A DNA stretch of 64,000 nt. Origin: VRUE01 sp963725085. GTDB taxonomy: Bacteria; Actinomycetota; Thermoleophilia; Solirubrobacterales; 70-9. A model generated the notes under the pieces. The model did not search any database. It was given only the letters and a program-made list of their open reading frames with translations, and was not told where the DNA came from. The stretch spans positions 62,001 through 126,000 of the forward strand of contig CAVRXM010000001.1 of NCBI GenBank assembly GCA_963725085.1, given 5' to 3'. The translations under genes and the position numbers were made by a program. Below are positions 39,804 to 47,117 of this stretch, piece after piece; position 1 is the first letter of the stretch, and every line of letters starts with the position of its first letter.

Positions 39804-42123
39804 GCTTGGCGCCCCTCTGCTTGTGGTGGCGTTTGCGACGGTGCTTCTTCTTCACGCATTTGCCCTGCTTCTTGACGAAGCCGGCCTTGCAGGCGGTGGT
39901 GGGGGCCGATGGGCCGGCGGGCGCCGCCGTCGTGAAGACCTGGTCGGGGCTGGCGACCTTGCCGTTCCCGTTGACGGCGACGACGCGGTAGTGGTAGGTG
40001 GTTCCCGGAGCAAGGCCGGACACGGCCGCGCTGACCGAATGCGCGGAGTTGTCCGCCCCCACCGATGGGTCGTCCGGCGTGCTCGAGCCGTAGGAGTCGC
40101 TGGTCCCGTACTCGAAGTGGTAGGTCGTGGCGCTGAGGCCGGGATTGACGACCGCGCCCAGGGTCGCGGAGGTCTGAGCTATCGCCAAGGCCGCGAGCGA
40201 GCCGACGCGCGGCGCGGAGGGGGTGGTGAAGGTTTCGTCCGGCCCTCGCACCGTGCCGCCGAAGTTGGTGGCGACGACACGGAAATGGTATGTGCCTCCC
40301 GGCACGAGATCGGAGACATCGGTGCTTACGGTGTGGAACTGGGCGTCGGCAGGGGTCGGGCCACCGGGATAGGTCTGCGTTTCATATGACGTGGTGAGCC
40401 CATACTGGAAGCGATAGACGGTGGGCCCCGAGCCCGGATTGATCGAGGAACTGAGCGTTGCGCTGCTCTTGGTGACGGACGCAGCGGAGGTGCTCGCGAT
40501 CACGGGTAGATCGGGCGGTGTGGTCACGACCACCTGGTCTTCACCGTAGTTGTAGCCGAAGGAATTGTGCGCGACCAATCGGTAGTGGTATGTCCCGTTC
40601 GCTTCGAGACCGGTCAGGTTCGCGCTGACGTTTTGGGGCCCGGTACCGCTTCCGTTGCTGACGCCCGGGGGCACGGCTGTCGTTTTGCCGTATTTCGTGT
40701 CGAGTCCGTATTCAAAGAGGTACTGAATATCGGCGCCATCGCCGTTGTAGACGCCATTGAGGGTTGCGGTGAATTTCGTGATGCCGGTCGCCATACCCGT
40801 GGTGACGCCCCCCACCGCGATGGGCGTCCTGAAGGTCGCGTCTTTCCCCGGGTGCGGATAGCTGGCATTCGCGACGACGAGTCGGAAGTGATATCCGGTG
40901 TCCGCCGTGAGGCTCGATACATCGGCGTGGACATCGGTTTGCGTCGTGATCGGGTTGCCCGGGGTGCCGACCACGGCGCCGTTGCCATCGCGGCAGCCGA
41001 CACTCCCCAAGCCGTAGCTCGTGTCGGTGCCGTAGTCGAAGTGACAATCGACGACGTTGCCGGCGCCCGCCGGGTCCACGTGGCCACGAAGCGTGACCGA
41101 CGTCCTGGTCAGGCTGGAAACTGAGCTGTTGGACGCATCGGGCACGCTGATGCCGGGGAAGACGCGGACCTTGCCGCCGCCGTTGGCATCGGTGAGATAG
41201 ACGTCGCCGGTCGTGGAGTCGACGGCAACTCCCGTCCAGTTTGCGCCGAGCCCGGTCCCGAATTCCTCGATCAGTTTCCCGTTTGGTTCGTATGCGAAGA
41301 CGGAGCTGGATGCGGCGATGTAGATCGTGTGGGTATTCGAATCGACGGCAACTCCGGTCGTCTGCCCGAATGTGATCGGCATGCTTTCGGTGTATCCGCT
41401 GCTGTTCGGGTAGCGGCGGATGCCGCCGCTGTATTGGCCCACATACATGTCGTCGTTGGACTGGTCGAACGCGAGGCGGCATGGATTCGACGAGGGGGTG
41501 CCATCTGCGGTGCCGGTGAAGACCCCGGCCGAGGTGTACCTGAGGATCGGCTTCGAATAGAAGTTGCCGACCCAGATGCTGCCTCCGGCATCGACGGCCG
41601 ACCCGCAGATGTACTCCGACACGCCCGCGGGATAGGTGGGGTCGATCGGGAAGTTGCCGCCGAGGGCGGACCCGGCGGAATCGAAGCCGGCGATCTTCCC
41701 GGTTTCGCCCGTGCCGGAGTAGTAGAGCTTGCCGTTGGCGCCATCGACGCTCATGCCGGCGTAGAAGCCCCCGGCTTCGACGGTGATCGGGAAGTTGCCG
41801 GTCAGCGGCGCGAAAGGGGTGGGGGTGGAGGTGGTATCGAAGCCGTAGATCCTCGGCGTGCCGGAGTCGTCCTCGACGTAGAGGTGATGGGTGTTCTTGT
41901 CGACGGCGATCGCCCGGATCTGATTCGAGAAGGTCGTCCCCGACGTTCCATCCACGCCGAAGCTGGCTGTCTGGATGGTGTGGACGAAGGAGGCCGATGC
42001 CGACGAGACGCCGAGGACCAGGGGGACGAGGGCGGCGGCGACGACGGCGATCGAGAGGCGCCGCGCGCTGCGCACGGCGAGGTCGCCGCTCAAAGCGATC
42101 GGCCGTGCCTCAGCGCGTCTCAC
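39796..42123 (-). CDS. Secreted NHL/Fn3 protein with GFVKK-type basic tail, first gene of operon B
   Basis: 775 residues from GTG 42123, which has AAGGAG six bases upstream and gives a normal signal peptide (LSIAVVAAALVPLVLGVSSASA). An ATG at 42216 with GGGAGAG is also possible and would add 31 hydrophilic residues. NHL-type propeller (to about 41140; VDGANGKLYYS, VDSTTGDVYLTD), four Fn3-like modules (41140-39950) and the tail CKAGFVKKQGKCVKKKHRRK. Counterpart of the 738-aa protein at 10875-13091, with four rather than three Fn3 modules and a different tail. Confidence 0.82.
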   Translation of the reverse strand: MRRAEARPIALSGDLAVRSARRLSIAVVAAALVPLVLGVSSASASFVHTIQTASFGVDGTSGTTFSNQIRAIAVDKNTHHLYVEDDSGTPRIYGFDTTSTPTPFAPLTGNFPITVEAGGFYAGMSVDGANGKLYYSGTGETGKIAGFDSAGSALGGNFPIDPTYPAGVSEYICGSAVDAGGSIWVGNFYSKPILRYTSAGVFTGTADGTPSSNPCRLAFDQSNDDMYVGQYSGGIRRYPNSSGYTESMPITFGQTTGVAVDSNTHTIYIAASSSVFAYEPNGKLIEEFGTGLGANWTGVAVDSTTGDVYLTDANGGGKVRVFPGISVPDASNSSVSSLTRTSVTLRGHVDPAGAGNVVDCHFDYGTDTSYGLGSVGCRDGNGAVVGTPGNPITTQTDVHADVSSLTADTGYHFRLVVANASYPHPGKDATFRTPIAVGGVTTGMATGITKFTATLNGVYNGDGADIQYLFEYGLDTKYGKTTAVPPGVSNGSGTGPQNVSANLTGLEANGTYHYRLVAHNSFGYNYGEDQVVVTTPPDLPVIASTSAASVTKSSATLSSSINPGSGPTVYRFQYGLTTSYETQTYPGGPTPADAQFHTVSTDVSDLVPGGTYHFRVVATNFGGTVRGPDETFTTPSAPRVGSLAALAIAQTSATLGAVVNPGLSATTYHFEYGTSDSYGSSTPDDPSVGADNSAHSVSAAVSGLAPGTTYHYRVVAVNGNGKVASPDQVFTTAAPAGPSAPTTACKAGFVKKQGKCVKKKHRRKRHHKQRGAKHG

Positions 42124-42274
42124 TCGCTCTCCTTCCCTCGTCCCCTGGTCACTCGCCTTCGGCCCCGACCCGCTGTGCGAGTTCCCTAGCCCCGGCCGGG
42201 CGGCCTTGTTTTCCATTTCTCTCCCGCCCTCGGAGGAAGCCCACCGCTGCCGAGCTCCCCGTCAGGCGGGCGTA

Positions 42275-42303
42275 ATGAGAACACAAACGGACCGGCATGT
42301 CAA
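42275..42303 (-). promoter_or_regulatory. GGTCCG-type promoter of surface operon B
   Basis: Minus-strand -35 TTGACA (42303-42298), 17-base spacer with GGTCCG, then four bases and TGT, -10 TCTCAT (42280-42275). Predicted start near 42268, giving a leader of about 50 or 145 nt depending on the start codon used. A more degenerate sixth-like copy with GGTCCG at 42605-42600 and AGTTCCTAT beyond it lies upstream. Confidence 0.65.
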
Positions 42304-42709
42304 GTGTGTCTTTTGGGTAGTCGCATTGCTTCGACCTGATCTGGCTTAGTAGAGCGGTTTCCGTTACACCGATCGGTGCACAGTGGACGAAGAAAGAGGT
42401 ATCGAACGTACCGGAAGAAGAACAGTGTCGTTTCCAAGAGCCGGCACGCGAGCTCGGTCCGCCGCCGGGCCACCCGAGATCGGGCTCAGCTCGCTCCAGG
42501 ACTCGAGATCCGGCAGCGGCGCTCCCGCCGCTTTGGAACGCCGATGCGTCAGTTTTGGCGCAAAGGCAGTTGCGGGTACCATTTCAATAGGAACTTTAGC
42601 GGACCAATAATTAGAAGGGAGTATGCGGGGAGCTGCTAGAAACTAGGCAGTATCTAGGCCCCTTAATTGAGTCGGTGTCGTACCGTAAAAATTGGCTCTA
42701 CAACTGGGG
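42304..42709. other. AT-richer intergenic region upstream of fused TetR copy 2
   Basis: About 400 bases without a convincing gene; short frames here lack family-like protein, SD sequence or normal codon bias. It contains a perfect 12-bp palindrome at 42367-42378 and a second, degenerate GGTCCG site at 42600-42605 that keeps the GGTCCG-to-GTTC spacing but has lost the -35 box. The stretch around 42580-42700 is notably AT-rich for this window, which suits a regulatory or foreign-derived segment. Confidence 0.5.
42367..42378. promoter_or_regulatory. 12-bp perfect palindrome CACCGATCGGTG (candidate operator)
   Basis: Perfect dyad 65 bases upstream of the -35 box of surface operon B. Its length suits a dimeric regulator, but no second copy is seen near the other GGTCCG promoters, so its link to the regulon is uncertain. 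Confidence 0.4.
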
Positions 42710-42739
42710 TTGAGCGACGTATGCGTACCCGGCTATGGT
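42710..42739 (+). promoter_or_regulatory. Promoter of fused TetR gene (copy 2), probably leaderless
   Basis: -35 TTGAGC (42710-42715), 18-base spacer, -10 TATGGT (42734-42739); ATG 42749 is nine bases beyond. Same spacing and the same GC(A/G)TACCCGGCTAT core as at 13428-13457. Confidence 0.55.
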
Positions 42740-42748
42740 GGTGCATAC

Positions 42749-44044
42749 ATGGTGCAGACACCGTGGGGCGACTCAGTTGAGCTCCGGTCGAAAAAGATGC
42801 GGCCGGGCCGGGGAAACGTGCCGGAGGATTCCCGGCGCAGCCAGCGCGAGCGGCTGTTCGGCGCGATGGTGTCCATTAGCTCGGAAAAGGGCTACGAGGC
42901 AACGCGGATCGCCGACCTCGTGAAGATGGCCGGCGTCTCCCGCGCCGCCTTCTACGAGCACTTTGAGGACAAGAAGGAGTGCCTTTTGGCCGCGGTCGAC
43001 GCCCTGGTCGAGCCGACCATCGCGCTGATGGAGCGGGCCGAGGACGCGCCGACCGGGGAAGCCCGCGTCCGGCAGGCCGTCGAAGCCTTCCTCGGCCTCG
43101 TCGCTCGACAACCTGCCGCCTCGCGGATGATCTTCATCGAGGTCTACGCCGCGGGGCAGGAGGGCGAAGCCGCGGTCGAACGTGTGCTGGACACCTTCGA
43201 GCGCTTCGGGGTCAGCCAGCTCAACCAGATCCCCGGTCGCGAGGGGATGCCGCCGCAGATGGTGCGGGCGATGCTCGGCGGGTTCCAGAAGGTGATCGAG
43301 AAGCGCCTCTACAGCGAAGAAGCCGACCAGCTGCCGCGGATCGCCGAGGACATCGCCAACTGGGGGCTCTCCTATCCGCCGCCACCGGGCCCGCTCGAGG
43401 CGCCGCGCCGCCGCGGCCGGAAACCGCGCTCCTTCGCCGAGCGCCAGGCGGTCGCTCACCCCCCGGAGAGGGTGCTGAGGGCGCTCGCCGCGACGGTCGC
43501 CGAGAAGGGCTACAAAGACACCACGGTCGCCGAGGTCGTCGACCGCGCCGGGACCTCGCACCGCGTCTTCTACGGGCACTTCGCGAACAAGGAAGAAGCG
43601 CTCTTGGCGGCGCTCGACAGCGGCTCGGCCCAGATGCTGGCCGCGGTCCTGCCGGCCTTCCGCCGCGCGCGCAGCTGGCAGGAGTCGGTCCGGGCCGCAT
43701 ACGAGGCGATGTTCGCCTTCGGCATCGAAGAGCCTGAGTACACGCAGCTCGGCGCGGTCGAGATGTACACGGTCGGCAAGCGGGCCCTGCAGACCCGCGA
43801 CACGGTGATGGAAGGGCTCGAGGCGCTGCTGGTGCCCGGCTACGAGCTCGCCCCCGACACGCCGCCGATCGCCGCCGAGGCAATCGGCGGCGCGATCTAC
43901 GCCCTGATCCACGACCAGGTCAAGCGCAAAGGCCCCGAAAGCATGCCGGAACTGGCGCCGATGGCCACCTACATGACCCTGGCGCCGTTCGTCGGCGCCG
44001 AGGAGGCCTACGAACGGGCGATCGAGGAGAGCGACAAATGGTGA
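42749..44044 (+). CDS. Fused double TetR-family regulator (two HTH domains), copy 2, intact
   Basis: 431 residues, uninterrupted, showing that the double architecture is not an assembly artefact. Unit 1: extension RPGRGNVPEDSRRSQRERL, HTH IADLVKMAGVSRAAFYEHF; unit 2: PPERVLRALAATVAEKGY, HTH VAEVVDRAGTSHRVFYGHF. A linker PLEAPRRRGRKPRSFAERQ rich in Pro and Arg joins them. The second units of the two copies are more alike than the first units (for instance EEPEYxxLGAVEMY, KRALQTRDT, APMATYMTLAPF). ATG 42749 is chosen because it starts VQTPWGD like copy 1 and lies next to the promoter. It faces surface operon B. Confidence 0.88.
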   Translation: MVQTPWGDSVELRSKKMRPGRGNVPEDSRRSQRERLFGAMVSISSEKGYEATRIADLVKMAGVSRAAFYEHFEDKKECLLAAVDALVEPTIALMERAEDAPTGEARVRQAVEAFLGLVARQPAASRMIFIEVYAAGQEGEAAVERVLDTFERFGVSQLNQIPGREGMPPQMVRAMLGGFQKVIEKRLYSEEADQLPRIAEDIANWGLSYPPPPGPLEAPRRRGRKPRSFAERQAVAHPPERVLRALAATVAEKGYKDTTVAEVVDRAGTSHRVFYGHFANKEEALLAALDSGSAQMLAAVLPAFRRARSWQESVRAAYEAMFAFGIEEPEYTQLGAVEMYTVGKRALQTRDTVMEGLEALLVPGYELAPDTPPIAAEAIGGAIYALIHDQVKRKGPESMPELAPMATYMTLAPFVGAEEAYERAIEESDKW

Positions 44045-44066
44045 GCGCTCGGGCTATGTCGCCCGC

Positions 44067-44747
44067 TCACTTCGCCTGTGTCACCACGACCGAGACCTGG
44101 ACGGTTGACGCAGGCGTGCAGTTCCCCTGGTTGATTACGTAGAGGCTAATCGTCTGCGGCACACCCGGCGCCGTGAGCCCGACCGGGAAGCTGTTCTCGC
44201 TGACGGTGATGCCATTGGGAAATTGGGAGATGCCTCCCGGTGAGACGAGCGCCGATAGCTCGCCGAACAACATCGGGTTTCCGTTGACGACCGGGAATGG
44301 GACGACCACGCAGGGAAGCCCCCCTTCGTTGGCAAAGGTGGCACGAGCCTCGACGCTCACGGTCAGCGGTTGCCCGGCGACCGGAGTCACGCTCAGCGGC
44401 GGGTTGAATGCCACCGGCCCTTCCTGGCTGGCCGGAAAGGGGCCCGCCGCGGAGCTGGCGACCACGCTCGTCCCGGCCGCCAATTTCGCGAAGTTGACTG
44501 CGCCGTCGGCGAGATTCGCGTTCTTGACCGCGCTCTTCGCGATCTTCGCCGAGGTCACCGAGTTCTTCGCCAGGTTCTTTGCCTTGACCGCGTTCTTGGC
44601 GAGGTTCTTGTTCTTGACCGCGCCCTTGCCGATCTGCTTGCTGGTGATCTTGTTCGCGGCCCAGACGGCGCCGCCGCCGAGGGCGAGGAACAGCGCCAGG
44701 GTGGCGACGACGTTCACATAGGTGAGGCCTGCACGGAGTCTCCTCAT
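44067..44747 (-). CDS. Small anchored/secreted Lys-Ala repeat protein, type A (copy 1)
   Basis: 226 residues from ATG 44747. Membrane or signal segment (NVVATLALFLALGGGAVWA), then a run of short repeats of the kind SKQIGKGAVKNKNLAKNAV, alternating Lys/Asn with Ala/Leu every 5 residues, then a beta-rich C-terminal domain ending VSVVVTQAK. Two Cys (LPCVVV, GNCTP) are in the C-domain. It starts 10 bases after the type B gene and forms a two-gene operon with it. Such N-termini are common in Solirubrobacterales hypothetical proteins; function unknown. The repeat may form a beta-solenoid or a rigid stalk. Confidence 0.8.
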   Translation of the reverse strand: MRRLRAGLTYVNVVATLALFLALGGGAVWAANKITSKQIGKGAVKNKNLAKNAVKAKNLAKNSVTSAKIAKSAVKNANLADGAVNFAKLAAGTSVVASSAAGPFPASQEGPVAFNPPLSVTPVAGQPLTVSVEARATFANEGGLPCVVVPFPVVNGNPMLFGELSALVSPGGISQFPNGITVSENSFPVGLTAPGVPQTISLYVINQGNCTPASTVQVSVVVTQAK

Positions 44748-44757
44748 CGGCGGAACC

Positions 44758-45456
44758 TCACTTCGCCTGGGTGACGACGACAACGATCTGATCGATCCGC
44801 GATCCGGCGGCGCAATCTTCTTCGTCGCCGAGCAATTGCAGCCCGATGCTCTGCGGCACACCAGGTTGGGAGAGGCCGACCGGGAAGCTGATTCCGGAGA
44901 CCGGGATGCCGCTGGTGAACGGCGGTTCAGGCGGGTTGTCGGGAGACTGCAGGGCCGCCAGCTCGCCGATCAGGAGGGGATTGCCGTTGACGGTCGGTAG
45001 CGCCGCCGCGTTGCAGGTGTCGGTCCCGGACTCGGTCAGCGTACCGCGCGCCTCGATGCTCACGGTCAGCGCCTGCCCGGCGGTCGGCGTCACCGTCAGC
45101 GGTGGGTTGAGAGGAATGTTCACAGGGCCGTCCTGGTTCGCGGCGACGGGGCCCGCGGTCGCGCTGGCGATCACATTGGTGCCGGCGGCCAATTTCGCGA
45201 AGTTGACCGCGCCGTCGGCGAGGTTGGCGTTCTTGACCGCGCTCTTCGCGATCTTCGCCGAGGTCACCGAGTTCTTCGCCAGGTTCTTTGCCTTGACCGC
45301 GTTCTTGGCGAGGTTCTTGTTCTTGACCGCGCCCTTGCCGATCTGCTTGCTGGTGATCTTGTTCGCGGCCCAGACGGCGCCGCCGCTGAGGGCCAGGAAC
45401 AGCGCCAGGGTGGCGACGACGTTCCCGTAGGTCAGGCTCCTGCGGGCTCTTCTCAT
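44758..45456 (-). CDS. Small anchored/secreted Lys-Ala repeat protein, type B (copy 2)
   Basis: 232 residues; SD GAGGAG before ATG 45456. The N-terminal half is nearly identical to the other three copies, including synonymous sites. The C-terminal half is of type B: CNAAALPTVNGNPLLIGEL, then SFPVGLSQPGVPQSIGLQL, EEDCAAGSRIDQIVVVVTQ. It pairs with the type A gene 10 bases downstream. The C-domain resembles the copy at 46275-46970 far more than its neighbours. Confidence 0.8.
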   Translation of the reverse strand: MRRARRSLTYGNVVATLALFLALSGGAVWAANKITSKQIGKGAVKNKNLAKNAVKAKNLAKNSVTSAKIAKSAVKNANLADGAVNFAKLAAGTNVIASATAGPVAANQDGPVNIPLNPPLTVTPTAGQALTVSIEARGTLTESGTDTCNAAALPTVNGNPLLIGELAALQSPDNPPEPPFTSGIPVSGISFPVGLSQPGVPQSIGLQLLGDEEDCAAGSRIDQIVVVVTQAK

Positions 45457-45520
45457 CGAGTGTCTCCTCGGCTCGGGTGTTGGACGGGACGAACCACGAG
45501 CCTATCGCCGCGAAGCATGC

Positions 45521-45554
45521 GGCGGAGCGGCGTGGCTGAGCCCGCCGCTCCGCC
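45521..45554 (-). terminator. GC-rich hairpin between the two A/B gene pairs
   Basis: Perfect 12-bp stem (GGCGGAGCGGCG with CGCCGCTCCGCC) and a 10-base loop, 21 bases after the stop at 45575 and before the next pair. No T-run follows, so it may be a pause, mRNA-stabilising hairpin or Rho-assisted terminator. It supports reading the four genes as two separate two-gene operons. Confidence 0.5.
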
Positions 45555-45574
45555 GGACCCGATCTGGCCTCAGG

Positions 45575-46264
45575 TCACTTCGCCTGGGTGATGACCGCCG
45601 AGACCTGGAAGGTCGAGGTGGGGGTGCATTTATCTTCTCCCTCCTTGACCGCGAGCAGGCTGACGTTCTGCGCCACCCCGGGCTGCGTCAGCCCGATCGG
45701 GAAGCTGACATCACCGGTGGGGATGCCGTTGGGGAATGGAGGAACAGCGACCCCCCCGGCGAGCTCGAGGAGAATGCCGATCAACATCGGATTGCCGTTG
45801 AGGACCGGCACGGGGACGACCACACATGGTTTCGGTGGTTCTACCGAGGCCAGCGTGCCGTGCGACTCCAGATGGAGTGTCAGCACCTGGCCCGGCGCCG
45901 GCGTCGCGGACAGCGGAGGGTTGAAGGCCACCGGGCCTTCCTGGTTCGCCGGGATGATCGCCGTCGACGAGCTCGCGACCACGTTCGTCCCGGCCGCGAG
46001 TTTGGCGAAGTTGACCGAGCCGTCGGCGAGGTTGGCGTTCTTGACCGCGCCCTTGGCGAGTTTCGCCGAGGTCACCGACTTCTTCGCCAGGTTCTTCGCC
46101 TTGACCGCGTTCTTGGCGAGGTTCTTGTTCTTGACCGCGCCCTTGCCGATCTGCTTGCTGGTGATCTTGTTCGCGGCCCAGACGGCGCCGCCGCTGAGGG
46201 CGAGGAACAGCGCCAGGGTGGCGACGACGTTCACATAGGTGAGGCCTGCACGGAATCTCCTCAT
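45575..46264 (-). CDS. Small anchored/secreted Lys-Ala repeat protein, type A (copy 3)
   Basis: 229 residues from ATG 46264. Same anchor and repeat N-terminus, with KSVTSAKLAKGAVKNANLAD in the late repeats. C-domain of type A: KPCVVVPVPVLNGNPMLIG, FPNGIPTGDVSFPIGLTQPG, DKCTPTSTFQVSAVITQ. It starts 10 bases after the type B stop at 46275, the same spacing as in the other pair. A longer in-frame extension upstream overlaps the type B gene and is not supported. Confidence 0.8.
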   Translation of the reverse strand: MRRFRAGLTYVNVVATLALFLALSGGAVWAANKITSKQIGKGAVKNKNLAKNAVKAKNLAKKSVTSAKLAKGAVKNANLADGSVNFAKLAAGTNVVASSSTAIIPANQEGPVAFNPPLSATPAPGQVLTLHLESHGTLASVEPPKPCVVVPVPVLNGNPMLIGILLELAGGVAVPPFPNGIPTGDVSFPIGLTQPGVAQNVSLLAVKEGEDKCTPTSTFQVSAVITQAK

Positions 46265-46274
46265 CGAACCGACC

Positions 46275-46970
46275 TCACTTTTCCTGGGTGACCACAACCG
46301 CGATCTGGTCGACCCTCGACCCCGCAGTGCAGTCTTCGTCACCGGCCATCACCACGCCGATGCTCTGCGCCCCCCCGGGTTGGGCGAGCCCGACCGGAAA
46401 GCTGACGCTCGACACCGGGACGCCGTTCGGGAAGATTGGTTCCGGCGGGATGTCAGGCGATTGGAGGGAAAGGATCTCGCCGACGATCAGCGGATTGCCG
46501 TTCACGGTCGGGAGGATCTCCACCCCGCAGTCTTCTTCGCCGGATTGGCTGAGCGTCCCGCGTACCTCGAAATTCACGGTCAGGGGTTGGCCGGGAGCCG
46601 GAATCACGGTGAGAGGCGGGTTGAGAGCAACCGTCGTGAGGCTTTCTTGATTCGCCGGCAGCGGGCCTGCGGTCGCGCTCGCGATTACGTTCGTCCCCGC
46701 CGCGAGTTTCGCGAAGTTGACCGCCCCGTCAGCGATCGCGGCGTTCTTCACGGCGCCGTTGGCAAGCTTCGGCGCCGTCACCGACTTCTTCGCCAGGTTC
46801 TTCGCCTTGACCGCGTTCTTGGCGAGGTTCTTGTTCTTGACCGCGCCCTTGCCGATCTGCTTGCTGGTGATCTTGTTCGCGGCCCAGACGGCGCCGCCGC
46901 TGAGGGCGAGGAACAGCGCCAGGGTGGCGACGACGTTCCCGTAGGTCAGTCTCCTGCGGGCTCTCCTCAT
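46275..46970 (-). CDS. Small anchored/secreted Lys-Ala repeat protein, type B (copy 4)
   Basis: 231 residues; SD AAGGAGGA before ATG 46970. N-terminus as in the other copies, with one variant repeat (KSVTAPKLANGAVKNAAIAD). Type B C-domain: DCGVEILPTVNGNPLIVGE, FPVGLAQPGGAQSIGVVM, EDCTAGSRVDQIAVVVTQ. First gene of the upstream A/B pair, 147 bases from the divergent helicase gene; that gap holds only a short GTGC/GCAC repeat and presumed promoters. Confidence 0.8.
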   Translation of the reverse strand: MRRARRRLTYGNVVATLALFLALSGGAVWAANKITSKQIGKGAVKNKNLAKNAVKAKNLAKKSVTAPKLANGAVKNAAIADGAVNFAKLAAGTNVIASATAGPLPANQESLTTVALNPPLTVIPAPGQPLTVNFEVRGTLSQSGEEDCGVEILPTVNGNPLIVGEILSLQSPDIPPEPIFPNGVPVSSVSFPVGLAQPGGAQSIGVVMAGDEDCTAGSRVDQIAVVVTQEK

Positions 46971-47117
46971 CGAGTGCTTCCTCCTTCGGGGTCGAGACAC
47001 GTTGGCGCCCGCCGCGCTCTCAGCGGTGACGTGCGCTGCACGCTAGAGGGCGAATCGGCCGGAAAGTCCGCGCGGCGATGGGCGAACTGCCGCCCCCCGC
47101 GCCGCTAGCTTTGAGCG

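Noticed and set aside
42383..42610. 75-aa open frame in the regulatory region before fused TetR copy 2
   Set aside because: No SD, no normal codon bias and no motif; it overlaps a degenerate GGTCCG site and AT-rich DNA.
44480..46860. Collagen-like or histone-like protein from the Lys/Ala repeats
   Set aside because: There is no Gly-X-Y pattern, and each protein has an N-terminal membrane/export segment and a beta-rich C-domain, unlike histone-like proteins.
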